Below are positions 28,423 through 35,784 of a stretch of 64,000 bases of DNA, piece after piece. The position numbers were made by a program, and so were the translations under genes. The notes under the pieces were generated by a model, which was not told the DNA's origin, made no database searches, and was given only the letters and a program-made list of their open reading frames with translations. The stretch's first letter is position 1. Every line of letters starts with the position of its first letter. Source of the DNA: Planctomycetaceae bacterium (lineage in GTDB: Bacteria; Planctomycetota; Planctomycetia; Planctomycetales; Planctomycetaceae); the NCBI GenBank assembly GCA_024742875.1, contig JANSXP010000001.1:186001-250000 (forward strand). Reading direction: 5' to 3'.

Positions 28423-29136
28423 TCAGGCGGGCTTTCTGGCGGTGACCAGAAAGTACCGCGGACTGCGGGAATTCAAAGGCGTGACTTCCGGTGACGCCTT
28501 CTTTTTGGGATTTCCCACGGTTGCCTTATAGACGGCCTTCAAAAAGCGGTTGGATGGCATCTGGCTTTGACGCTGCCCGTAGGTCTGCTCCAGTGAGGCT
28601 TCGAATCCGGCGGCCTGCAGTTCGGCAATCAATTCGGCCGGGGTGAATTCCTGGGTGTGAAACGGGTTTTCCGGCTTGTCGGTCAGCGACCGCGCCGACG
28701 GCGAGGTCACCGGTCGGTTGGGGCTGGAGACCAGCAGCGTGCCGCCCGGCTGAACCAGCTTGAACAGGTTGGTCAAAGCGCCCCGGTAATCGGGCACGTG
28801 CTCGATGGTTTCAAAACACGAGATCAGATCAAACTGCCGGCCACACTCAAACTTTGTGATGTCACCGATCAGGTAGCACGCTTTTTCCGATGAGTAGTTG
28901 TCTTTGGCAGCCTGCAAAACCTCAGCGTTCAGGTCCACGCCCAGATAGTCGATGGCACCGGCTTCCAGATACATGGGAGCCGCATAGCCAATTCCGCAGG
29001 CAATATCGAGAACTGACTTGCCGGCAGCCAGCCGGCAGGCAAATCGGTAACGTTCCACATGGTCGGCCTCCATGCGGGCATCGGCTTTGCCGGGGACAAA
29101 AAACTCGCCGGTAAACGTGGGCGTTGCTGTGGTCAC
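28423..29136 (-). CDS. Class I SAM-dependent methyltransferase
   Basis: Rossmann-fold methyltransferase (237 residues) of the Methyltransf_11/UbiE-like type. Motif I is VLDIACGIGYAAP, motif II LGVDLNAEVLQAA, the post-I acidic loop GDITKFECGRQFDLISC and motif III FKLVQPGGTLLVSSPN. The C-terminal part is basic. The start is a GTG at 29136 preceded by AAAAAGGAG with 6-nt spacing. It follows the polytopic membrane protein gene on the same strand by 51 nt and is probably in one operon with it; the pair may modify or export an envelope glycan or lipid, which is inference. Confidence 0.9.
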   Translation of the reverse strand: MTTATPTFTGEFFVPGKADARMEADHVERYRFACRLAAGKSVLDIACGIGYAAPMYLEAGAIDYLGVDLNAEVLQAAKDNYSSEKACYLIGDITKFECGRQFDLISCFETIEHVPDYRGALTNLFKLVQPGGTLLVSSPNRPVTSPSARSLTDKPENPFHTQEFTPAELIAELQAAGFEASLEQTYGQRQSQMPSNRFLKAVYKATVGNPKKKASPEVTPLNSRSPRYFLVTARKPA

Positions 29137-29187
29137 ACGAAACTCCTTTTTCGAGGAGACAGTGATACCACGGACGACCGGAAAAGG

Positions 29188-30912
29188 TCAATCCGTAGAT
29201 TCTTGGCTCCGCGGCACCAGGCGATATACGTCGATACCGATGGGGTCCTCCAGAATCAGTTCCACACGTGTTTGCGGGGTGCTCAGTCGCCGCATGGCCT
29301 GCGGGCCACAGTAAATGCGGGCCACCACAATCATCTGCACGTCCCGCCGGACAAATTCGCGGATCACGTCTGCTGATGGGAACTGCTGTGTGACCTGCTG
29401 CCGCAGCATGATATAGGACGGCGGAAAAAAGCCTGAGTAACCATTCAGCAGTGGCACGCGGTGCTCCAGCCCGTAGCACATCCAGCGGGTGGTGATGTCG
29501 TAATTGGCCACCGCGCTGCCGCCCGACATCGGCAGGCAAACGATGGGGCGGTCCGGCGCCGCGTTCTCCCTGACAAATGTCGTCCATGTCCTGTGCTGGG
29601 CGACTTCCGGGATGCCCCCACGTCCGCCAGCCTGAGGCAGCACTTCGGCCGCCACGATGACGGCTGATGGCAGGACCAGCGAGGCCAGCAGCACGTTGCC
29701 TTTCCACGCAGACTGGCATTTGCGGCTGAGCCATTCACTGCCTCGTGTCACCGCCGCCAGGCCTTCCACCGCCAGCAGAACGACAGCGAGCTGCACAAAA
29801 TACGCGAAGCGGTAGACACTGCGGACCTGATCCACACCGGGAACATATTCCATCAGTTCCGACCACGGTTGCCACCCGAACAGGCTGAGCGTGGGGCCCT
29901 GAGAAAAAGCAAACGCCACCAGCCCTGTGACGCTGACAAATGCCGTCCAGCAGCGTCGCCCCGGTCGCCATAGTCCCGTCACCATGCCAAGCAGTGCGAG
30001 CGTCATTCGCACCCAGCCGGGGCAGAACTGCCGTGAGGGTTTGGCGTCAAAGCGAGACACCCGAGTCAGTGAGCCAGCCGGGGACGCCAGATAGTGAGTC
30101 GGGTGGGCCGACAGGCTGCGAATCAACTTCTCCCTGCGGGCGAAGTTCTGACTGTCGGCTGCCTGCGAAATGGGAATCACAATGGGCAGAACGATGGTGG
30201 CGGCGGTGATCAGCGCGAGGGCCGTCGCCCGCAGAAAGGCCGAGTGTCGCAGGTGTCGCACCAGCAGCAGCGCACCAAAGGGGGCCAGCAGGGAGAGAAA
30301 CAGAGCGTGATGAACGCACAGCGCGAAACAGCTGGCGAAAGCCGCTCCCGTTTCCACTCCTCGCCGCCAGGTGGCCCCCTGGTTCATCTGCATCAGGCAG
30401 CTCCAGAACCAGAGAATGCCCCACAGTGGTACCAGTTGACTCACATCGATGCGCTGCCAGACAATGGGCAGCAGCATGACGGCCGTTCCCCCGCAGACCT
30501 GCAGCAGCGGACGGTAACCCAGACGCCTCAATAACAGCCCGGCGAACACCCCATTCAATGCGACGGACAACACGAGCCAGCATTTGTAGGCGGTGATGAT
30601 GGAGCCTGTCGTCCAGACGATGGGGGCCATCAGCAGCGTGGCGGGTTGGGGTTCGGAGTAAGCGAAAGCCGCCTGAGAAGGATGGAAAATCGGGGCGTTC
30701 CAGTAGTCCGAAAAACCGTGCTGCAGCTGATCCGCATTCCAGCCGATCGTCCAGGCGTTAAACAGAGGGACGGTGGCGACATCTGTTGAACTCAGCGGGA
30801 CAGACGTGGATTGAACCAGTTCCGCCCGGAACAGAAACCCGCTGCAGGCCAGAAACCAGAGTGTGGTCCAGATTGCAGTCCGGCGGGACTGTCTTGCGTT
30901 CGAGAGAAACAT
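29188..30912 (-). CDS. Polytopic membrane protein, possibly GT-C type glycosyltransferase
   Basis: About 574 residues with ten or more hydrophobic segments between residues 15 and 400, and a 170-residue soluble C-terminal part. The topology (many helices first, extracytoplasmic domain last) and the acidic pair LSSTDVATVPLFN in the first loop resemble GT-C membrane glycosyltransferases of the PMT/ArnT/mannosyltransferase type, but I see no decisive motif, so the call is tentative. I use the ATG at 30912 (MFLSNARQSRR); a TTG at 30945 is an alternative. It is upstream of, and probably co-transcribed with, the methyltransferase gene. Confidence 0.7.
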   Translation of the reverse strand: MFLSNARQSRRTAIWTTLWFLACSGFLFRAELVQSTSVPLSSTDVATVPLFNAWTIGWNADQLQHGFSDYWNAPIFHPSQAAFAYSEPQPATLLMAPIVWTTGSIITAYKCWLVLSVALNGVFAGLLLRRLGYRPLLQVCGGTAVMLLPIVWQRIDVSQLVPLWGILWFWSCLMQMNQGATWRRGVETGAAFASCFALCVHHALFLSLLAPFGALLLVRHLRHSAFLRATALALITAATIVLPIVIPISQAADSQNFARREKLIRSLSAHPTHYLASPAGSLTRVSRFDAKPSRQFCPGWVRMTLALLGMVTGLWRPGRRCWTAFVSVTGLVAFAFSQGPTLSLFGWQPWSELMEYVPGVDQVRSVYRFAYFVQLAVVLLAVEGLAAVTRGSEWLSRKCQSAWKGNVLLASLVLPSAVIVAAEVLPQAGGRGGIPEVAQHRTWTTFVRENAAPDRPIVCLPMSGGSAVANYDITTRWMCYGLEHRVPLLNGYSGFFPPSYIMLRQQVTQQFPSADVIREFVRRDVQMIVVARIYCGPQAMRRLSTPQTRVELILEDPIGIDVYRLVPRSQESTD

Positions 30913-31140
30913 GGCTGTTTTTTTCTCAGTCACGGTGCTGTTCAAGTCTATACAATAGCGTGTTCATGTGTACGCACCTAGGCGGCGGGTATATGGGTGG
31001 GTTCGTGGTGTTATTGCAGGAATTTAATCGCTTAAGGCAGATTCTGGCGGATTCAGAGGACAGATTATTGCCGATGTGGGGTAATGTGCGTAGCCTCGTC
31101 TATGTGCATGTATTCTTTCTGTTCCTTTCACGGAGAAATT
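30913..31140 (+). promoter_or_regulatory. AT-richer leader and candidate promoter of the DUF1559 gene
   Basis: This 228-nt gap is more AT-rich than its surroundings and leads into the DUF1559 gene. A TACAAT box at 30951-30956 resembles a -10 element, but no good -35 lies 17 nt upstream. If used, the transcript would have a 5' leader of about 180 nt. CACGGAGAAATT just before the ATG supplies the ribosome site. Confidence 0.3.
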
Positions 31141-32238
31141 ATGATGAAGATGGTTCGACGAAAGGCGTTTACGCTGATCGAACTGCTAGTGGTGATCGCG
31201 ATCATTGCGATCCTGATCGCCCTGCTGCTGCCTGCCGTTCAGCAGGCTCGAGAAGCTGCTCGCCGAACACAGTGTAAAAACAACTTGAAGCAATTCGGTC
31301 TGGCAATCCACAACTACCACGACGTTTACAACTGCATCCCTCTGGGCTGTACGGTTGCTGGTGGTAACGTTGGTTCTGGTTCCAACCAGTTCCGTCGCTG
31401 GAGTGCTCACCTGCCACTGCTGCCATACATTGAACAGGACAACCTGTACAAGGCGTCCGTCAATGCCCTGGCTCCTGCCGGCAACCCCACTGCACCATGG
31501 CACAACGCGGTCCCTGCCGTTGTGACGCAGACTCCTCATCTGCTGTGCCCATCGGATGGTATCATCTCGGGTAACAATCAGGGTCGACCTGCCCAGACCA
31601 ACTACATGTTTGCTCGCGGTGACAACGCATGGGACTACAACCAGGCGTGGCACGGTAATGGTGGTCGCGGTCTTCGCGGCTTCTTCAAAGGTGTGAAAAA
31701 CAACGGACAGGGCGGTTCTCCCCGTCGTTTCCGTGACGTGACGGACGGTCTGTCCAACACGATTGCCATGGGTGAGCGAATCAAGGCCATCAATGGCGGT
31801 CGCAGTGTGTTCGATGGAACCACGACAACGACAGTCAGCCAGGGCGGACGTCGTCGTCCGGCTGACTGTAAAGCGTCTGTCGGTGCCAATGGCCAGTACG
31901 TTGATGTCGGCAACGGCAACGGCTCCAAGCTGGCTGGCGTTCGAGCTTATGATGGTGCTCCTCCGTTCACTATGGTGACAACCATCCTCGCACCAAACAG
32001 TGCTTCCTGTAAGCACCAGAACAACAATGCTCATGACCGCGACGGCATCATGACCATGACCAGCCGCCACACCGGTGGTGCTCAGGTTCTGCTGGGTGAC
32101 GGATCGGTTCGCTTCCTGAGCGAAAACATCGATACCGGTGACCTGACGGCTCAGCCTGTGACAGGCGGCCGCAGCCCATACGGAATTATGGGTGCTCTCG
32201 GTAGTGTTTCTGGTGGTGAAACCCTGGGCGAGTTCTAA
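31141..32238 (+). CDS. DUF1559 domain-containing type IV pilin-like protein
   Basis: Pseudopilin-like surface or envelope protein (365 residues) of the DUF1559 (SBP_bac_10) family, strongly expanded in planctomycetes. The N-terminus is a class III prepilin signal: short basic leader MMKMVRRKA, then [20 protein letters not shown] with the conserved Glu at +5, for cleavage before Phe. [20 protein letters not shown] follows as in all family members. The C-terminal DUF1559 hallmark [19 protein letters not shown] is present. The ATG at 31141 has GGAG upstream. Codon choice differs from the neighbours: GGT and GCT dominate for Gly and Ala, suggesting high expression. A terminator follows directly. 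The next gene encodes a small lipoprotein, the usual partner. Confidence 0.96.
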   Translation: MMKMVRRKAFTLIELLVVIAIIAILIALLLPAVQQAREAARRTQCKNNLKQFGLAIHNYHDVYNCIPLGCTVAGGNVGSGSNQFRRWSAHLPLLPYIEQDNLYKASVNALAPAGNPTAPWHNAVPAVVTQTPHLLCPSDGIISGNNQGRPAQTNYMFARGDNAWDYNQAWHGNGGRGLRGFFKGVKNNGQGGSPRRFRDVTDGLSNTIAMGERIKAINGGRSVFDGTTTTTVSQGGRRRPADCKASVGANGQYVDVGNGNGSKLAGVRAYDGAPPFTMVTTILAPNSASCKHQNNNAHDRDGIMTMTSRHTGGAQVLLGDGSVRFLSENIDTGDLTAQPVTGGRSPYGIMGALGSVSGGETLGEF

Positions 32239-32271
32239 GCCAGACGTTACACTATCGGAAATTCAAAATAC

Positions 32272-32301
32272 GGCGGGCTACGCAAGTAGCTCGCCCTTTT
32301 C
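32272..32301 (+). terminator. Rho-independent terminator after the DUF1559 gene
   Basis: GGCGGGCTAC (32272-32281), a GCAA loop and GTAGCTCGCC (32286-32295) form a 10-bp stem with one G-U pair, followed by CTTTTCTTTCT. It lies between the DUF1559 gene and the lipoprotein gene, so it would attenuate rather than fully isolate the downstream genes if they share the promoter. Confidence 0.75.
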
Positions 32302-32328
32302 TTTCTGGTCTTCTTCCCTGGGCTGATT

Positions 32329-32799
32329 ATGAGTCGGATTTTTGGTTGTTCAATATTGTGTTTGCTGGTTGCTGCAGCCGGCTGCGGCGGCGGTGGAGCC
32401 ACAGGTGGCGTGCCGGTCTACGAAGTCACGGGGACTGTGACCATGGCCGGCGCCCCACTGGGTGACGCGGTCGTCTCGTTTGCCCCTGAGGACGGTCAGC
32501 CCACAGCCACGGGGCGTACCAAGGAAGACGGTTCGTTTTTCCTGACGACTTACAGCTACGGCGACGGCGCCGCGGAAGGCAAATTCAAGGTGCTCGTCTC
32601 CAAGACGGTCATGGCGAATGCTTCCAGTGATGACGACGCTCACGGGGATGACTACGAAGCGGGCTCCGATCACTCAGGTGGCGGTGCAGCGGGCGAAGCT
32701 CAGATGGTGCCACCGAACTACAATGACAAAGATCAGACACCGCTGTCCGTGGAAGTCAAAAAGGATGGCGATAACAATTTCGAACTTGTGATTCAGTAG
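32329..32799 (+). CDS. Small lipoprotein with carboxypeptidase-regulatory-like fold
   Basis: A 156-residue exported lipoprotein. MSRIFGCSILCLLVAAAGC has a lipobox (VAAAGC), so the cysteine at 19 should be lipidated. The body contains the repeat typical of planctomycete transthyretin-like/CarboxypepD_reg-like lipoproteins: VTGTVTMAGAPLGDAVVSF, then TGRTKEDGSFFLTTY and GKFKVLVSK. A flexible acidic, Gly- and His-containing stretch lies at residues 97-125. Proteins of this kind are commonly encoded right after DUF1559 pilins and are presumed envelope partners. The ATG at 32329 has no strong ribosome site. The next gene starts 6 nt after the stop. Confidence 0.88.
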   Translation: MSRIFGCSILCLLVAAAGCGGGGATGGVPVYEVTGTVTMAGAPLGDAVVSFAPEDGQPTATGRTKEDGSFFLTTYSYGDGAAEGKFKVLVSKTVMANASSDDDAHGDDYEAGSDHSGGGAAGEAQMVPPNYNDKDQTPLSVEVKKDGDNNFELVIQ

Positions 32800-32805
32800 G
32801 CCGCA

Positions 32806-35784
32806 ATGGTCCGTTCTGTCACGATGCGAAAGCTGCCTTTGCTGAAGGCGGCTTTTTTTGTGTCTGTGTGCTGCCTGATCGGCTGCTCGCAGTCGAAACC
32901 GCCGGAGGAAATTCTGCGGACCGCATCGCTTGCGCTCAGCCGGGGCGATTACGCTCAGGTCGAGCGGCTGGCGGACTCCATGCCGGCGGACGCCGAACAA
33001 TGGCAGGCCGTGATGCTGCTGTCAGCCGAAGCGGCCACGAAACAGGGCCAGGCCCGTGAAGCGCTGTCCCGCTATGAACAGGTCAACGAGAAAGATCCGG
33101 CCAGCAAAGAAGGGCAGGAGGCCGCGTTTTATCGCGCCGAAACACTGCTGGGACTGGCCGAACTCACTGAAGCCGAAGCGGCCTACGAGCAGGTCCTCAC
33201 GACGTCCCCCACCGATGGAATTACGAATGCCCGTCTGGCGTTTTTGAAGGCGCTCACCGGCCGGGAATGGGAAGCACTGCCGCACTATTTTGTGCTGATC
33301 AAGCGGGGGGATGCGGATTTCGGGGAGCTCGCGCTGGCGGCGGATGTGGGCCGCGCGCTGGAGCAGCCGGAATTTCTCGAGAACTGTCGCAAGCTGAATC
33401 CCGATGATCCCGGCGTGCGACAGGCGGTGGTGTCGCTGGCCTGGCATGATGGCGATCAGGACGCGCAGGACCAGTTGGAAGAACTGGTCCGTCAGTCGCC
33501 CGAGATGATCAGCGCGCAGGCACGACTCGGTGAGTTTCTGGTGGATGCCGTTGATCCTGGCGAGTTTCTCAGGTGGCACGCTCAGTTGCCTCCGGCGGCG
33601 GACAGCGATCCGGGCATCTGGCTGGTCCGTGGGTTGTGGGCTCGCAAACAGGGAAAGCTGCCGGTTGCGGTGGACTGCTTTTATGAGTCCATCATTCGCA
33701 CGCCCTTTCATCGCCGCGCCTATCATGTACTCGCGCAGGCATTGATTGTGCTCGAAGACGAACGGGCGGAAGACGTGCTGGCTTATTCAGAACGCATGAT
33801 TGCCCTGACGCAGTCGGTCGATCAGGTATTGATCAACGAGGGTGGCAGTGAGCCCGCGTTTCGTCGCACGGCGGAACTGCTGGAGGAGCTGGGGCGGATC
33901 TGGGAGGCGTGTGCATGGGCGGTGGTGGCTCGTGACGCTTTTCCCGGTGCGTCCTGGCCGACAGAGCTGTTTGATCGCAACACTGCCAGGCTGACCGAGG
34001 ACCTTCCATGGATTGAGCGGGAGAAAAACCTGGTGGCCGGTCGCACGCCCGGCAGCGTGCCCGAATTTTTCCAGCTGCTGGACGCGCAGTCGGCCGCACC
34101 GTCGACCGGTCGGCTGGCCGACACGCTGGACAGCCGCATTCAGTTTGTCGACACCCGTCTGATTCCGTTTGAGTATTACAACGCCCACGACGAGGCCACA
34201 AAAGGCCTGCGGACCCAGGAGCAGACAGGTGGGGCGGTGGGCGTCCTGGATGTCGACAGTGATGGGCGGCCGGATGTGCTGCTCACGCAGGGAACCGAAT
34301 GGCAGTCCGGCTCCGCCGTCCCTGCTGCGGACTCCCGTCTTTCTGACCGGCTGTTTCGCAATCGAGAGGATCGGTTCGAAGATATCACGGATGTTTTGGG
34401 GGGTGACAGCGGCTTTGGGCAGGGCTGTTCTGTGGTGGACTTCAACAACGATGGCTTTGATGACATCTATGTGGCCAACGTGGGGGCCAATGCGCTGTAC
34501 CAGAACATGGGTGATGGCACATTTGTCAATATCACCGATTCGCTGTCACTGGCACCGGCCGCATGGACGGTCAGCACACTGTGTATGGATCTGAACGGTG
34601 ACGGCCATCCGGATCTGTTTGATGTGAATTACCTCAGTGGAGATGATCTGTATGTGATGATCTGCGGCGGTCGAGCGTGTTCGCCGTCCGTGTTTCCCGG
34701 AGCTCAGGATCAGCTGCTGATCAGTAACGGTCAGGGGGGCTTTGAGAGAATCGATGGGGCGACGCCGGATCGGGATTCGAAGGGCCTGGGCATCGTCGCC
34801 TTTCAGCAGAACCCCGGCGACCGGCCGATGATCTTCATCGCCAACGATCAGGTGGCCAACTATTTTCTGGTGAATTCGCCGGCGGACAATCAGTGGAACA
34901 TCGAGCTGGCCAATCAGGCGATGATCAACGGGCTGGCGCTCAATGATGTGGGGCTCGCCATGGCGTGCATGGGAGTGGCAGTGGACGACTGGGACAACAA
35001 CGGGCTGTACGACCTGTTTGTGACCAACTTTCACGCCGAACCCAACACGCTGTACCTGCAGGACGCGCCCGGTCTGTTTCTGGACAATACCCGCGCCGCG
35101 GGGCTGCAGGCCGCCAGCATTCCCTACACGGGCTGGGGGACGCAGGCGCTGGATGCCGATCTGGATGGCTGGTCGGATCTGGTGCTGACCAACGGTCACG
35201 TGGATGACTATCGGGATGAAGGCGGCGAGTACCACATGCGGCCGCAGTTCTTTCAGAATGTCCAGGGCCGGTTTCGTGAACTGACCGCGTCAGCGGCCGG
35301 CCCCTGGTTTGGCGAAAAGTTTCTGGGCCGCGGCCTGGCACGGCTGGACTGGAATATGGATGGCCGGCCGGAGTTCATTGTGTCCAACATGAACGCACGG
35401 GTGTCTGTGATGAAAAACGAGTCGACCGGTGTGGGGCGATTTCTGAAGGTTCGTCTGGCGGCCGTGGCCACGGCCAGGGACGCCATAGGGGCCCGCGTCA
35501 CCGTGCAGGCGGGCGGCAACACCTGGGTGCGACAACTGACGGCCGGTGATGGCTATCTGGCCAGCAACGAGCGGGAACTGCTGTTTGGGCTGGGCACAGC
35601 CGCCACGATCGAACGGATTGATGTTGAATGGCCCTCCGGTGCCACATCTGTCATCAAAGACCTTTCGCCTGATTGTCGACTGCAACTGGTGGAGGGCCTG
35701 CCCACAGCCACCTGTGTGCGGGAAGAAGTGCTCTCGGCGGTTGACGTTTCTCTTCCGGATGTCTCTGCGGAACCGTCACCATGA
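32806..35784 (+). CDS. CRTAC1-type protein: lipoprotein with TPR, FG-GAP/VCBS and ASPIC/UnbV domains (copy 1)
   Basis: A 992-residue envelope protein. The N-terminal AFFVSVCCLIGCSQSK is a lipoprotein signal with a possible lipidated cysteine. Residues about 30-400 are TPR-like helical repeats (SRGDYAQVERLADSMP, AEAAYEQVLTTSP). Residues about 475-880 are FG-GAP/VCBS propeller repeats with calcium-type loops (DVDSDGRPDVLLTQG, DFNNDGFDDIYVAN, DLNGDGHPDLFDVN, DADLDGWSDLVLTN). The C-terminal ASPIC/UnbV domain shows RDAIGARVTVQAGG and LTAGDGYLASNERELLFGLG. Start is ATG at 32806 (an ATG at 32824 is also in frame). It overlaps the next, similar gene by 4 nt (ATGA), so the two are translationally coupled. 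It probably works in extracellular binding or complex formation; the partner is unknown. Confidence 0.92.
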   Translation: MVRSVTMRKLPLLKAAFFVSVCCLIGCSQSKPPEEILRTASLALSRGDYAQVERLADSMPADAEQWQAVMLLSAEAATKQGQAREALSRYEQVNEKDPASKEGQEAAFYRAETLLGLAELTEAEAAYEQVLTTSPTDGITNARLAFLKALTGREWEALPHYFVLIKRGDADFGELALAADVGRALEQPEFLENCRKLNPDDPGVRQAVVSLAWHDGDQDAQDQLEELVRQSPEMISAQARLGEFLVDAVDPGEFLRWHAQLPPAADSDPGIWLVRGLWARKQGKLPVAVDCFYESIIRTPFHRRAYHVLAQALIVLEDERAEDVLAYSERMIALTQSVDQVLINEGGSEPAFRRTAELLEELGRIWEACAWAVVARDAFPGASWPTELFDRNTARLTEDLPWIEREKNLVAGRTPGSVPEFFQLLDAQSAAPSTGRLADTLDSRIQFVDTRLIPFEYYNAHDEATKGLRTQEQTGGAVGVLDVDSDGRPDVLLTQGTEWQSGSAVPAADSRLSDRLFRNREDRFEDITDVLGGDSGFGQGCSVVDFNNDGFDDIYVANVGANALYQNMGDGTFVNITDSLSLAPAAWTVSTLCMDLNGDGHPDLFDVNYLSGDDLYVMICGGRACSPSVFPGAQDQLLISNGQGGFERIDGATPDRDSKGLGIVAFQQNPGDRPMIFIANDQVANYFLVNSPADNQWNIELANQAMINGLALNDVGLAMACMGVAVDDWDNNGLYDLFVTNFHAEPNTLYLQDAPGLFLDNTRAAGLQAASIPYTGWGTQALDADLDGWSDLVLTNGHVDDYRDEGGEYHMRPQFFQNVQGRFRELTASAAGPWFGEKFLGRGLARLDWNMDGRPEFIVSNMNARVSVMKNESTGVGRFLKVRLAAVATARDAIGARVTVQAGGNTWVRQLTAGDGYLASNERELLFGLGTAATIERIDVEWPSGATSVIKDLSPDCRLQLVEGLPTATCVREEVLSAVDVSLPDVSAEPSP

